Below are positions 45,632 to 54,663 of a stretch of 64,000 nucleotides of DNA, piece after piece; the first letter of the stretch is position 1; each line of letters opens with the position of its first letter. This DNA is from Pantoea sp. 18069. GTDB taxonomy: Bacteria > Pseudomonadota > Gammaproteobacteria > Burkholderiales > Burkholderiaceae_C. The stretch covers positions 1-64,000 of the forward strand of contig NZ_CACSJA010000008.1 in NCBI RefSeq assembly GCF_902706035.1, written 5' to 3'. The notes under the pieces are model-generated. The model saw only the letters and a program-made list of their open reading frames with translations. It was not told the DNA's origin and searched no databases. The position numbers and the translations under genes are program-made.

Positions 45632-46006
45632 ATGCCTTCCGCCCCGCAGCGCCCGCGCAAACACACCGATGAATCGTTCGTCATCACGGCCGTGACCATA
45701 GGTCTGATTTCCTGCATCGCCCTGGGCTACCTGCTGGACTGGTATCTGGAAAACCGCAATACCCGTGAAATGAACCGGGCCAAGACCGAGGTGTACCAGC
45801 AGTACCTGCACAACACCCCGTCCCAGCAGCCCAAGCCCCTGCCCGAAGCGCTCGCAGAGCGCCTCAAGGTACGCGACCAGCTGCTGGCCCATCCGGCCGT
45901 CAAGCCGGGTCCCGGTTTCACTGCGCCTGGCGTGCAGAGCACGGGCAAGGCCATCATCGATGCCATCGACCTGGTACAGGACCGCCAGGCATCGCCCCGC
46001 TTTTGA
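45632..46006 (+). CDS. Hypothetical single-pass membrane protein
   Basis: A 124-residue protein with one helix at about 17-37 (VITAVTIGLISCIALGYLL) and a charged, Pro-rich tail (KPLPEALAERLKVRDQLL). The basic start KHTDES suggests a cytoplasmic N-terminus. No family recognised. It lies between the azoR terminator and the TonB receptor gene. Confidence 0.65.
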   Translation: MPSAPQRPRKHTDESFVITAVTIGLISCIALGYLLDWYLENRNTREMNRAKTEVYQQYLHNTPSQQPKPLPEALAERLKVRDQLLAHPAVKPGPGFTAPGVQSTGKAIIDAIDLVQDRQASPRF

Positions 46007-46170
46007 TCAACACCTCTTCCACATAATTAACCACGGACCTATTGGTGTTTACACCAGTTCGTGAAGATTTGTGACCGCTCTGTGGCATTCTTCGGCCGCT
46101 GCCGTTGATTGCCGGGCGCCATGCGCGCCCTGGCGACGCTACCATCCCCATCTGGATATTTGAATGAATG

Positions 46171-46224
46171 CTGCGCAGGCCTTTGCGTGGCTGCGCTGCG
46201 CATGGCCGCAGCCAGCCTGCGCAG
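46171..46224 (+). promoter_or_regulatory. Nested stem-loop in the leader of the TonB receptor gene
   Basis: CTGCGCAGGC (46171-46180) pairs perfectly with GCCTGCGCAG (46215-46224). Stacked inside, TGGCTGCG (46188-46195) pairs with CGCAGCCA (46207-46214), leaving a 7-base bulge on the left side. The structure ends 15 bases before the ATG at 46239, so it may gate translation and argues for that start or the ATG at 46257 rather than 46164. Confidence 0.55.
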
Positions 46225-46238
46225 AGGCCGGCGCGGGC

Positions 46239-48359
46239 ATGAAAAGGTTTTTTGACATGACACTGCATCACCTGCGCTGGGTTGCCGGCCTTCCCGTCCT
46301 GGTCGGCGGCATGTATGGCATCGCCATCGCCCAGCCCACCACCGAAGCCCGGCTGCCTGAAATCACGGTGCACAGCACGCTGGGCGGCACCTCGCTCGAA
46401 CAGACGCCGGCCTCCGTGACCGTGATCGACGCCGAGCAGATGCGCGAGCGCCAGTTGCAGGTGAACCTGTCGGAAAGCCTGTCCGGCGTGCCGGGCCTGC
46501 AGATCAACAACCGCCAGAACTACGCCCAGGACCTGCAGCTGTCGGTGCGCGGCTACGGCGCGCGCTCCACTTTCGGCCTGCGCGGCGTGCGCCTGTATGT
46601 CGACGGCATTCCCGCGACCATGCCCGACGGCCAGGGCGCGCTGTCGCACATCGACATCGCCAGCCTGGAGCGCGTCGAAGTGCTGCGCGGCCCCTACTCG
46701 GCGCTGTATGGCAACTCGGCCGGCGGCGTGATCAGCATGTACACCGAAACCCCCGAAGGCCGGCCCAGCGTCGAAGGCGGCTTCTCCATGGGCAGCAATG
46801 GACAAAAGCGCCTCTCCGGCAAGGCCAGCGGCCAGACGGCCCAGGGCCTGAGCTACCTGCTCAGCGCCAGCCGCTACCTGACCGATGGTTACCGCGACCA
46901 CAGCGCGGCCGACCGCAACGTGGCCAACGCCAAGCTGTCCACCGCCATCGGTGATGATTCGCGCCTGACCCTCGTCGCCAACAGCATGAAGTCGAGTGCG
47001 CAGGACGCACAGGGCCTGACCTGGGAGCAGTGGCAGGCCAATCCGCGCCAGGCATCCTCCGTCGCCCAGACGTTCAACACCCGCAAGACGCTGGAGCAGA
47101 GCCAGGTCGGCGCCACCTACGAGCGCCGCCTGAGCGGCACGCACAGCCTGTCCTTGACGGCCTATGCAGGCCATCGTTCGATGGAGCAATACCAGTCGCT
47201 GCCCATCGCCGCCCAGGCCCCGGCCGGCCATGCGGGCGGCGTGATCGACATGTCGCGCGACTACGCCGGCCTCGACGCGCGCTGGACCGGTGTTTTCAAT
47301 GACGCCCCCGTGCCCGTGACCGTCACGGCCGGCCTGGCGTTCGACACCATGAAGGAAGACCGCCAGGGCTACGAGAACTTCATAGCCAGCCAGCTCGGCG
47401 TCAAGGGTGGGCTGCGCCGCAACGAAGACAACACCGTCACCAGCATAGACCCCTATGTGCAGGCGACCTGGCAACTCGCCCCCACCTGGAGCCTGGGCAC
47501 GGGCCTGCGCTACAGCCATGTGAAGTTCGAGTCCGAAGACCGCTACATCCGCGCCGGCAACCCCGATGATTCGGGCTCCGTGACCCACAGCCAGGCCCTG
47601 CCCGTGCTGTCGCTATCGCACCAGCTCACACCCGAAAAGACGGTCTATGCGAGCGCCGGCCGCGGCTTCGAGACGCCGACCTTTGCCGAGCTGTCGTACC
47701 GCACGGGCAGCATAGGCGGCCTGAACCTGGATCTGCAGCCCAGCGCCAGCACCCAGTATGAAATCGGCTTTCGCGAACGCCTGACCGGCGCCGTCAAGGG
47801 CGGCTGGAGCGCGGCCGTGTTCCATTCACGCACCAGCGACGAAATCGTCAGCGCCGGCGCGAGCAATGGCCGCACGACCTACCGCAACGCCGGCGACACG
47901 CGCCGCCAGGGGCTCGAGCTGCAGGCCGACCTGCGCCTCGCGCCCCAGTGGAAAGTGCAAGCTGCCTACACCTACCTCGATGCCACGTTCCGCGAGGCCT
48001 CGGGCAACGCTGCCGCCGGCAACATGCTGCCCGGCCTGTCCAGGCAGCGCCTGTCGCTGGGCCTGGACTACGACCTGACGCCCGAATGGCGCCTGGGCGT
48101 GTCGGCCGAGCACGCAAGCAAGGTCTATGTGAACGACGCCAACAGCGCCACCGCTCCCGGCTACACCGTGGCCGCGGCCAGCGTGGGCTACCGCAAGGTC
48201 ATGGGCCCCTGGACGCTGCGCGCCTTTGCGCGTGTCGACAACCTGTTCGACCGCAAGCATGTGGGCTCGGTCATCGTCAACGACGGCAACAGCCGCTTCT
48301 TCGAAAGCGCCCCGGGCCGCCAGTGGATGACGGGCGTGAGCGCGGCCTACCAGTTCTGA
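46239..48359 (+). CDS. TonB-dependent outer-membrane receptor
   Basis: From the ATG at 46239 the protein has 706 residues. Signal region WVAGLPVLVGGMYGIAIAQ, then a TonB-box-like LPEITVHST. Plug: TPASVTVIDAEQMRERQ, LSESLSGVPGLQINNRQNYAQDLQLSVRGYGARSTFGLRG in pieces, RVEVLRGPYSALYGNSAGGVISMYTE in pieces. The barrel ends AAYQF. An in-frame ATG at 46164 gives 731 residues but would translate through a strong stem-loop. The mature protein has no Cys and about eleven Met by eye. Its ligand is unknown. Iron is not indicated by any Fur site, and the sulfur-related neighbours make a sulfur ligand conceivable. Confidence 0.87.
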   Translation: MKRFFDMTLHHLRWVAGLPVLVGGMYGIAIAQPTTEARLPEITVHSTLGGTSLEQTPASVTVIDAEQMRERQLQVNLSESLSGVPGLQINNRQNYAQDLQLSVRGYGARSTFGLRGVRLYVDGIPATMPDGQGALSHIDIASLERVEVLRGPYSALYGNSAGGVISMYTETPEGRPSVEGGFSMGSNGQKRLSGKASGQTAQGLSYLLSASRYLTDGYRDHSAADRNVANAKLSTAIGDDSRLTLVANSMKSSAQDAQGLTWEQWQANPRQASSVAQTFNTRKTLEQSQVGATYERRLSGTHSLSLTAYAGHRSMEQYQSLPIAAQAPAGHAGGVIDMSRDYAGLDARWTGVFNDAPVPVTVTAGLAFDTMKEDRQGYENFIASQLGVKGGLRRNEDNTVTSIDPYVQATWQLAPTWSLGTGLRYSHVKFESEDRYIRAGNPDDSGSVTHSQALPVLSLSHQLTPEKTVYASAGRGFETPTFAELSYRTGSIGGLNLDLQPSASTQYEIGFRERLTGAVKGGWSAAVFHSRTSDEIVSAGASNGRTTYRNAGDTRRQGLELQADLRLAPQWKVQAAYTYLDATFREASGNAAAGNMLPGLSRQRLSLGLDYDLTPEWRLGVSAEHASKVYVNDANSATAPGYTVAAASVGYRKVMGPWTLRAFARVDNLFDRKHVGSVIVNDGNSRFFESAPGRQWMTGVSAAYQF

Positions 48360-48416
48360 ACAATACCGCCTCTGCGAGATGGGCGCCGGTCCTGCAAAAG
48401 GCCGGCTGCCCCGCTC

Positions 48417-49466
48417 CTACCAGGCACTCGCGATCGCCGCCGGCCCCGCGTGCGAAGGAAACCGCGGCAGCACATCCTCGGCCAGCTCCTGAATGACGTC
48501 CGCGGCCGGCCGCTGCGAGAACTGTATGCCCAGCGCCGCATGGTTGACGCCTGCGCGCTGCCATTCCTCGAGCAGCGCAATCAAGCCCTTGCGGCCCGTG
48601 CGCAGCATAAAACCGCCGCGCATTGGCGTGCGCGGGTGATAGGGATCCTCCACCAGATCCAGCCACTCATTGGTCATGTGCGGCCGAAAACCGCCGTCGG
48701 GAATCAGCGCACGCCAGGCGCTGATCTTCTGCGCCAGGCGCAGCGGCCCCTGGGGCACATGCGTGGCTTCGGGATAGGTCAGCCAGCCATCGGCCTGCGC
48801 GGCAATCCAGTCGAGCGATTGACCGGACGAGCTGGTGACAATCAACGGAATGGCGCCGGTCGCGGGCTTGGGCAGCAGCGCGGCGGCGTCGATGCGGCCC
48901 AGCGGGGAGTCAATGGACGGACTGTCGGCCCGAAGGAGATCGCGGAAATATCCGACCGACTGCGCAAACCGCGCTCCGCGCTCGGAGTGTTCAATGCCGT
49001 AGGCCGGAAACTCGGTCGGGCGGTCGCCGGACGCAACGCCCAGCACCAGCCGGCCGCCCGACAGCTGGTCTATGCTTGCCGACGCCTTGGCCAGGTCGAT
49101 GGGGTGGCGCAGCGAAAAGACCGCGCTGCCGGTCGCAAGCGCCACCCGCCGGGTGCGCGCCGCGAGAAACGCGAGGTAGGTGAACGCGTCGAACACCTGC
49201 CCGGCATCGCCGAACGACGGGTCGAACAGCGGCACGTCGCGCACCCATACGGCGGCAAAGCCATGGCGGTCGATATCCGCCACCAGGTCCGCCTGCCCGG
49301 CAAGCACCCGCATGTCGCCCTGGTAGAAGCGCAGCGGCAAAAAGATGCCCAGGGTCAGTTGATCGGGCGCGAACATGCGGCGGTAGCCGGGGTGGGTGGA
49401 AAACGATGCGAAGGATGCTCCGACGGAATGCGGCTGTATCGTGGATTCGCCCGGAAAATGGTTCAT
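48417..49466 (-). CDS. Luciferase-type FMN-dependent oxidoreductase (BA3436-like)
   Basis: A 349-residue luciferase-fold monooxygenase, a different branch from the one at 13.3 kb. LTLGIFLPLRFY opens the barrel, then HGFAAVWVRDVPLFDPSFGDAGQVFDAFTYLAFLAARTRRVALATGS in pieces, and LVLGVASGDRPTEFPAYG near 145. It needs FMNH2 from a reductase such as the one at 51.6 kb. It has no Cys and six Met. The substrate is unknown. A divergent LysR gene starts 104 bases away across an AT-rich gap. Confidence 0.86.
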   Translation of the reverse strand: MNHFPGESTIQPHSVGASFASFSTHPGYRRMFAPDQLTLGIFLPLRFYQGDMRVLAGQADLVADIDRHGFAAVWVRDVPLFDPSFGDAGQVFDAFTYLAFLAARTRRVALATGSAVFSLRHPIDLAKASASIDQLSGGRLVLGVASGDRPTEFPAYGIEHSERGARFAQSVGYFRDLLRADSPSIDSPLGRIDAAALLPKPATGAIPLIVTSSSGQSLDWIAAQADGWLTYPEATHVPQGPLRLAQKISAWRALIPDGGFRPHMTNEWLDLVEDPYHPRTPMRGGFMLRTGRKGLIALLEEWQRAGVNHAALGIQFSQRPAADVIQELAEDVLPRFPSHAGPAAIASAW

Positions 49467-49570
49467 TCGTGGTCTTTGATAAATATAGATTAACTAAATC
49501 AATAAGCTGCTTTAAAGCCCCACAATATTAGCTTTCTAATAAATGAATTAAAACCGATCATTTCTCCCCC
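49467..49570. promoter_or_regulatory. AT-rich divergent promoter region
   Basis: About 100 bases, strikingly AT-rich against the surroundings, between the luciferase-type gene and the LysR gene. It contains several AATC/GATT and TTAGTTAAT-type elements suitable for a LysR T-N11-A site and back-to-back promoters. The exact elements are not assigned. Confidence 0.5.
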
Positions 49571-50485
49571 ATGAATTTAGAAAAACTAAACTTTGTGGGT
49601 GCCACACCCCCCCTGCTCGCATTGCGCGCCTTTGTTGAAGTCGGCCAGCGCGGCAGCATCAAGGCCGCGGCCCAGGCACTGCACGTCACCTCGGGTGCGG
49701 TCAGCCAGCAGATCCGGCTGCTCGAGGACCGGGTCGGCGTCACGCTGTTCACGCGCGAGCGCCAAGGGCTGCGCCTCACCGAAGCCGGGGCCAGCGTCCA
49801 CCCTGCACTGCTCCAGGCCTTCGCGCAGATCGCGCAGGCCATGCAGTCGCTCGAACAGACCAAGGCCAGACCCACGCTCACGGTGAGCACCGTCGCCACT
49901 TTTGCCGCGTCATGGCTGGTGCCGCGCCTGGGCCGGTTCAAGCAGCGCCATCCCAAAATCGAAGTGCGCGTCGAAGCGACCTCCGCTCTGGTGGACATGC
50001 GCCAGGGCCGGGTCGATGTCGCGCTGCGCCACGGGCTGGGTGCCTATCCGGGACTCGCCGTCACGCGGCTGATGGCGCCCGTGCTGGTGCCTGTGGCCCG
50101 CCCCGGCCTGGTAGGTAGCAATGCGCAGCTGGCCACGCCTGAAGACTGCCTGGGCTACGCGCTGCTGCACGATGGCGATCGCGCGGACTGGCCTCTGTGG
50201 TTCGCCGCGCATGGCGTGGCGCCAGACGCACGCGCCGAACGCGGCACGGCGTTCGAGGATGACTTCCTGCTGATACGCGCGGCCGAAGCCGGCCAGGGCC
50301 TGGCGCTGGTACCGCAGGAATATGCGCGTGATGAGATCGCCGCGGGCCGGCTGGTGCAGGTGCTAGCCAAACCCTGGCCCGCGCGCTTTGCCTACTATCT
50401 GGTCACGCAACCCGATGCCCGGCAGCGCCCCGAAGTCAAGGCCTTTGTCGACTGGATTCTCGAAGAGGCACAGGGCCCGGGCTGA
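49571..50485 (+). CDS. LysR-family regulator (GcvA-like)
   Basis: A 304-residue LysR regulator: LLALRAFVEVGQRGSIKAAAQALHVTSGAVSQQIRLLEDRVGVTLF in pieces, an HTH close to GcvA/AmpR, and an effector domain with VSTVATFAASWLVPRLGRFKQRHP near residue 98. It is transcribed divergently from the luciferase-type oxidoreductase gene and probably controls it. Confidence 0.9.
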   Translation: MNLEKLNFVGATPPLLALRAFVEVGQRGSIKAAAQALHVTSGAVSQQIRLLEDRVGVTLFTRERQGLRLTEAGASVHPALLQAFAQIAQAMQSLEQTKARPTLTVSTVATFAASWLVPRLGRFKQRHPKIEVRVEATSALVDMRQGRVDVALRHGLGAYPGLAVTRLMAPVLVPVARPGLVGSNAQLATPEDCLGYALLHDGDRADWPLWFAAHGVAPDARAERGTAFEDDFLLIRAAEAGQGLALVPQEYARDEIAAGRLVQVLAKPWPARFAYYLVTQPDARQRPEVKAFVDWILEEAQGPG

Positions 50486-50518
50486 TGCCCGCGCCGCGCG
50501 CGCGCATGGCGTGCGGCC

Positions 50519-51142
50519 TTACCGGCTCGTCGCCAGGCGCACGCCAAGACCCACCAGCGCCGCGCCCATCAGTGCATCGATGGGGCGGCGGATGCGCAGG
50601 TAGACGGCACGTACGCTGTCTACAGAAAAAAATGTGGCCAGCAGGCCCAGCCATAGGCCGGTGATGGTCCCCACCAGGCCCACGACGGTGAGGTACACCC
50701 AGGCGGGCGCCTCCACCGGCAACAGGGTCACGAACAAGGTCGCGAAAAATGTGGCCGTCTTGGGATTGGTCAGGCCCACCAGCAGCCCGCGCCGCCAGGC
50801 TGGGCCCGCGCCGGCAACGGATGCCTTGGCGATTGCGCCGTCGGCCGGCGGTTTCTGGAATGCCCCTATCAGCATGCGTATGCCCAGGTAAGCCAGATAG
50901 GCCGCGCCCGCCATGCGGATGAACTCATAGAGCCAGAACATCTCCTGGATGAGCAAGCCGAAACCGAGAATGGCCAGGGTCGCCCAGACGGTGACGGCAC
51001 AGGCAATGCCCAGGCCCACGAACACGCCTGACCTTCGGTCCTGCAGCGAATGCGAGGTGACCGCCACGAAGTCGGGGCCGGGGCTGGCACAGGCCAGAAG
51101 AATGATGCCGCAAAGCGTGATCAGTTGAGGCAGGTAGTCCAT
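50519..51142 (-). CDS. LysE/RhtB-family amino-acid exporter
   Basis: A 207-residue membrane exporter with about six helices: ITLCGIILLACASPGPDFVAVTSHSLQDRRSGVFVGLGIA in pieces near the start (the PGPDF motif is the family mark), YLAYLGIRMLIGAF, and GLLVGLTNPKTATFFATLF. It probably exports a neutral amino acid or homoserine-like compound. The ATG at 51142 is chosen because the 24 residues before it are basic and unlike the family. Confidence 0.9.
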   Translation of the reverse strand: MDYLPQLITLCGIILLACASPGPDFVAVTSHSLQDRRSGVFVGLGIACAVTVWATLAILGFGLLIQEMFWLYEFIRMAGAAYLAYLGIRMLIGAFQKPPADGAIAKASVAGAGPAWRRGLLVGLTNPKTATFFATLFVTLLPVEAPAWVYLTVVGLVGTITGLWLGLLATFFSVDSVRAVYLRIRRPIDALMGAALVGLGVRLATSR

Positions 51143-51192
51143 GAAATCTCCACAAGGCAGCTTCAAGCATAGCCTGCCTAGCCTCCGAATAC

Positions 51193-51560
51193 CGGCCCTT
51201 CGACAAGCGCTCAAGAAACAGCTTTATTTGTCAAATAAATCAATGACTTAGAAAGGACGTAATTTGAGAAAACAGCAGCTGACTATGGGCGGCCTACTCT
51301 CAAAATACCGACCCTTCGATCCTTCGACGGGCTCAGGACTCAGGGCGAGCGGTGGTTTAGGGCAAGATGGAAAGCTCCGTTCGGGCTGAGCCTCGCTCGG
51401 CGCGCCCGTCGAAGCCCCGGTATTCAAGAAACCGGTCTCACTCCCCGCTGTTTCTTGTCAACGCATTGCGAGGCTTTGCCTCGCTTACCCCGCTCAGGGC
51501 GAACAGGGAATCCGTTCGTGGTGAGCCCCCCCTCGCCGGGCGCGTCGAACCATGAACGGC
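51193..51560. repeat. REP-like palindromic repeat zone
   Basis: The 431-base gap from 51143 to 51573 holds no gene. It carries several copies of a CCTTCGAC-RGGCTCAGGGCGAAC type element in both orientations. One palindromic pair has outer arms AATACCG near 51304 and CGGTATT near 51419, and inner arms CTTCGACGGGC near 51322 and GCCCGTCGAAG near 51407. Further pieces are CCCTTCGACAAGCGCTCA near 51195 and CGCTCAGGGCGAACAGGG near 51490. Such dispersed palindromes are common at gene ends in Burkholderiales and Pseudomonas genomes. Confidence 0.75.
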
Positions 51561-51573
51561 CCGCCCTCAGAAA

Positions 51574-52122
51574 TCAAGCATTGCACTTGACCCACTCGAC
51601 ATACCGGTGCAGCCAGGCCTGGAAGAAATCGTGGCTCGCCTTGCCTATGGTCCCATCCTCGTTGAACAGCCCATCCTTGGCCTGGATGAACATTTCGGGC
51701 TGGCCCAGCAGCGGTACGTCCAGATAGGCCAGCACATTGCGCAGGTGCTGCTGCGCGAGCGCCGTGCCCGTCGCGCCCACCGATACGCCCAGCACCGCGC
51801 CGGGCTTGCCGGCCCACACGCTCTGGCCGTACGGCCGCGAGCCCTGGTCCAAAGCGTTCTTGAGCACGCCGGGAATCGAGCGGTTGTATTCGGGCGTCAG
51901 GAACAGCAGCGCATTGGCGCCGGCAATCTGCGCGCGAAAGCGCTTCACGGCCTCGACCTCGTTGCCGTCGGCGTCCTGGTTGTAGAGGGGCAAGGTATCG
52001 ATCGCGATTTCCTCGAAGCTGAAACCTTCGGGCGCCATGCGCGCAATGGCCTGTGCCAGCTTGCGGTTGAACGATTCCTTGCGCAAGCTTCCCACAATGA
52101 CGGCGACTTGGTATTGGCTCAT
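51574..52122 (-). CDS. NAD(P)H-dependent FMN reductase
   Basis: Flavodoxin-like reductase of 182 residues. GSLRKESFNRKLA near residue 11 is the FMN-phosphate loop, LFLTPEYNRSIPGVLKNALD near 72 is the family motif, and GVSVGATGTALAQQHLR near 108 is also typical. AAGGAG lies 8 bases before the ATG, which favours it over the GTG two codons upstream. It could supply FMNH2 to the luciferase-like enzymes, as SsuE does for SsuD. A terminator separates it from the MetQ-like gene upstream. Confidence 0.9.
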   Translation of the reverse strand: MSQYQVAVIVGSLRKESFNRKLAQAIARMAPEGFSFEEIAIDTLPLYNQDADGNEVEAVKRFRAQIAGANALLFLTPEYNRSIPGVLKNALDQGSRPYGQSVWAGKPGAVLGVSVGATGTALAQQHLRNVLAYLDVPLLGQPEMFIQAKDGLFNEDGTIGKASHDFFQAWLHRYVEWVKCNA

Positions 52123-52142
52123 GAGCACTCCTTAGGGCAAAA

Positions 52143-52171
52143 CGAAAAAGGGCTTCCTATTATGGAAGCCC
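52143..52171 (-). terminator. Intrinsic terminator of the metNIQ-like operon
   Basis: GGGCTTCC (52150-52157) and GGAAGCCC (52164-52171) form an 8-bp stem. On the minus strand TTTTTCGTTTT follows. It ends the transcript of the binding-protein gene and leaves the FMN reductase gene to its own promoter or to read-through. Confidence 0.85.
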
Positions 52172-52230
52172 TCGGCGGCAACACGGGTGGGCAACGTCCT
52201 ACAAAGTGCGACGTGCCTGTGGCCAGCGAT

Positions 52231-53052
52231 TTACTGCAGGAACGAAGGCTTGGCGTAACCCTGGAACTTGCTGTCCACGACGGCCTTGTACTCGTTCGAG
52301 CGGTAGGCGGCTTCGAGGTCCTTGGCCCAGGCCGAATCCTTGTCGGCGCGCTTGACCGCGACCACGTTCAGATAGTGGTCAGGGGTCTTCTCGAGCTTGA
52401 CGGCTTCGGTCAGCTTCAGGCCCGAGGAAATCGCGAAATTGCCGTTGATGATGGCGTACTCGGTGTCACCCAGCGAACGCGGCAGCTGCGCGGCTTCGAG
52501 TGGGATGAACTTGAGCTTGCGCGGGTTCTCGAGCAAGTCCTTTTCCGAGGCGCGCAGCGGGTCGATGCCGGGCTTGATCTTCACGAGCTGGTTCTGCTCG
52601 AGCAGCACCAGTGCGCGCGCCAGATTGCTGGGATCGTTGGGCAGGGTCACGCGGTCGCCGGTCTTGGCTTCGGCCAGCGTCTTGCGGCTGGTCGAATAAA
52701 CACCCAGGGGCGCGATCGGGCCCTGCACCAGCTCGACCAGGTCGAGCTTCTGATCGGCCGCGAATTTCTGCAGGTACACGCGGTGCTGGAAGAAGTTCGC
52801 ATCGAGCGAGCCCTGGGCCAGCGCCAGGTTGGGCTGGACGTAATCGTTGAATTCAACCAGCTTGACCTTGTAGCCCTTCTTTTCCAGGATGGGCACGATG
52901 CCTTGCTTGAGCTGGTCGATGTTCGAACCGGCGGTTCCGCCGATGACCAGTTCCTTCTTGGCCTGGGCCTGCACGGGCGCCGTCAGGCCGACAAGGGTCA
53001 CTGCAGCCACGGCAGCTGCCAGCAGGGAACGACGCACAACCAAATTCTTCAT
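52231..53052 (-). CDS. MetQ/NlpA-family binding protein (copy 1)
   Basis: Periplasmic receptor of 273 residues for a methionine-type importer. The signal peptide ends GLTAPVQAQA without a lipobox. Family marks: VKLVEFNDYVQPNLALAQGSLDANFFQH in pieces and LGDTEYAIINGNFAISSGL. Apart from the initiator it has no Met, and no Cys at all. It is encoded downstream of the permease, unlike copy 2, which precedes the ATPase gene. The ligand may be methionine or another organosulfur compound. Confidence 0.9.
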   Translation of the reverse strand: MKNLVVRRSLLAAAVAAVTLVGLTAPVQAQAKKELVIGGTAGSNIDQLKQGIVPILEKKGYKVKLVEFNDYVQPNLALAQGSLDANFFQHRVYLQKFAADQKLDLVELVQGPIAPLGVYSTSRKTLAEAKTGDRVTLPNDPSNLARALVLLEQNQLVKIKPGIDPLRASEKDLLENPRKLKFIPLEAAQLPRSLGDTEYAIINGNFAISSGLKLTEAVKLEKTPDHYLNVVAVKRADKDSAWAKDLEAAYRSNEYKAVVDSKFQGYAKPSFLQ

Positions 53053-53129
53053 CACAAACCTCTTTCCAAAAGAGAAACAACGCGGAAAAGACACGGCCGC
53101 CGGGCGGCCCGGGAAAACGTCCTGCAGCC

Positions 53130-53792
53130 TCAGCGCTTGTCGAGGCGACGCGCGGCGGTGTTGCCGACAAATTGCAGGATCTGCACCATCACCACCAGCA
53201 CCGTGACCGTAAGCACCATCACATCGGTCTGGAAGCGGTAGTAGCCGTAGCGGATGGCGAGGTCGCCGATGCCGCCGCCGCCCACCACGCCGGCAATCGC
53301 CGAGTACGACAGAAAGCTCACGGCCAGCACGGTCAGCGCCAGCACCAGGCCCGAACGCGCTTCGACCACCAGCACGCGCCAGACGATCTGCAGCTCCGAA
53401 GCACCCATGGCATGCGCGGCTTCGATCACGCCGCGCGGCACTTCACGCAGGCACTGGTCCACCAGCCGGGCGAAGTAAGGAATCGCGGCAATCGACAGCG
53501 GCACAGCCGCGGCCAGCGGGCCTATCGACGTGCCTGCGATCACGCGCGTGAACGGCACCAGCGCGACCAGCAAGATGATGAAAGGAAACGAGCGCACCGT
53601 GTTCACGATCCAGTTGAGCACGATGAACGCCGGCTTGTTGGCCAGCGACTGGCCCGGGCCCAGCAGGAACAGCAGCACGCCCAGCGGGCCGCCGAGAACG
53701 ACCGCGGCCGTCAGGCCTATGCCCAGCATCAAGGCCGTCTGGCCTATGGCCAGCCACAGTTCGGGAAGAATGGCGGCGATGTTTTCAGACAT
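53130..53792 (-). CDS. metI: MetI-like ABC permease
   Basis: Inner-membrane permease of 220 residues. NTVRSFPFIILLVALVPFTRVIAGTSIGP near residue 65 and VPRGVIEAAHAMGASELQIVWRVLVVEA near 118 (EAA loop) are MetI hallmarks, with GVVGGGGIGDLAIRYGYYRFQTDVM near 172. It overlaps the end of the ATPase gene by 8 bases. Confidence 0.92.
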   Translation of the reverse strand: MSENIAAILPELWLAIGQTALMLGIGLTAAVVLGGPLGVLLFLLGPGQSLANKPAFIVLNWIVNTVRSFPFIILLVALVPFTRVIAGTSIGPLAAAVPLSIAAIPYFARLVDQCLREVPRGVIEAAHAMGASELQIVWRVLVVEARSGLVLALTVLAVSFLSYSAIAGVVGGGGIGDLAIRYGYYRFQTDVMVLTVTVLVVMVQILQFVGNTAARRLDKR

Positions 53793-54663
53793 GCTGCAGC
53801 TCCTGGGCTGCAGCGGCAGCAGGCGATGAAGAGACGGGGCTGGGGGAAGATTTGGCACTCCAGCGCGCTTCGCGCGCCGTGCGCTCGCGCAGGGCCTCGA
53901 TTTCCTGGCCCAGCGCCGTGGTGCGCTGCCCACCCGGGCCGTGCAGCGAGAACTGCTCGACCAGACGGCCGCCTTCGATGATCGCCACTTCGCTGCACAG
54001 CACTTCGACCACCGACAGCTCGTGCGTCACGATGACGATGGTCACGCCGGTCTTTTGCTGGATGTCGCGCAGCGTCTCGAGCAGCGAGCGCGTGGTTTCG
54101 CTGTCGAGCGCCGACGTAGGCTCGTCGCACAGCAGCACCTGCGGGCGCGGCGCCAGCGCCCGCGCAATCGCCACGCGCTGCTTTTGTCCGCCCGACAGTT
54201 GCGCCGGGTAGCTGGCGATCTTGTCCGACAGCCCGACCAGTGCCAGGCATTCGCGCACGCGCGCATCGATCTGCGCGCGCGACAGGCCGCCGTGGATCTT
54301 CAGCGGAAAGGCCACGTTGTCGAACACGCTGGCGTTCTGCAGCAGGTTGAACTGCTGGAAGATCATGCCGATGTTCTGCCGCGCTTCGCGCAGTTCGCGG
54401 CGGCTGAGCTGGGTCAGCTCGCGTCCGGCGACGATGACTTCGCCCGCGTCGGGACGCTCGAGCAGGTTGATCAGGCGCAGCAGCGTCGATTTGCCCGCGC
54501 CGCTCTTGCCGATCAGGCCGAATATCTCGCCCTGGCGCACATCCAGCGTGACCGATTTGACGGCCTCGAACAGGCCGCCGTCGGCCGTGGTGAATTTCTT
54601 CTGTACATCGCGCAAGCGGATGAGTGGCGGTCTCTGGACCGAATCTGCGGTGTTCTGGCTCAT
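53785..54663 (-). CDS. metN: MetN-like ABC ATPase
   Basis: ATPase of 292 residues. Walker A GKSGAGKST is at about 52-60, QLSGGQKQRVAIARALA and LLCDEPTSALDSETT follow, and the H-loop is in VIVTHELSVVEVLCSEVAIIEGG. The usual C-terminal ACT-like regulatory (C2) domain of E. coli MetN is missing: after the core only a short Ser/Ala-rich tail remains. Methionine trans-inhibition as in E. coli is thus not expected. Confidence 0.9.
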   Translation of the reverse strand: MSQNTADSVQRPPLIRLRDVQKKFTTADGGLFEAVKSVTLDVRQGEIFGLIGKSGAGKSTLLRLINLLERPDAGEVIVAGRELTQLSRRELREARQNIGMIFQQFNLLQNASVFDNVAFPLKIHGGLSRAQIDARVRECLALVGLSDKIASYPAQLSGGQKQRVAIARALAPRPQVLLCDEPTSALDSETTRSLLETLRDIQQKTGVTIVIVTHELSVVEVLCSEVAIIEGGRLVEQFSLHGPGGQRTTALGQEIEALRERTAREARWSAKSSPSPVSSSPAAAAAQELQHV

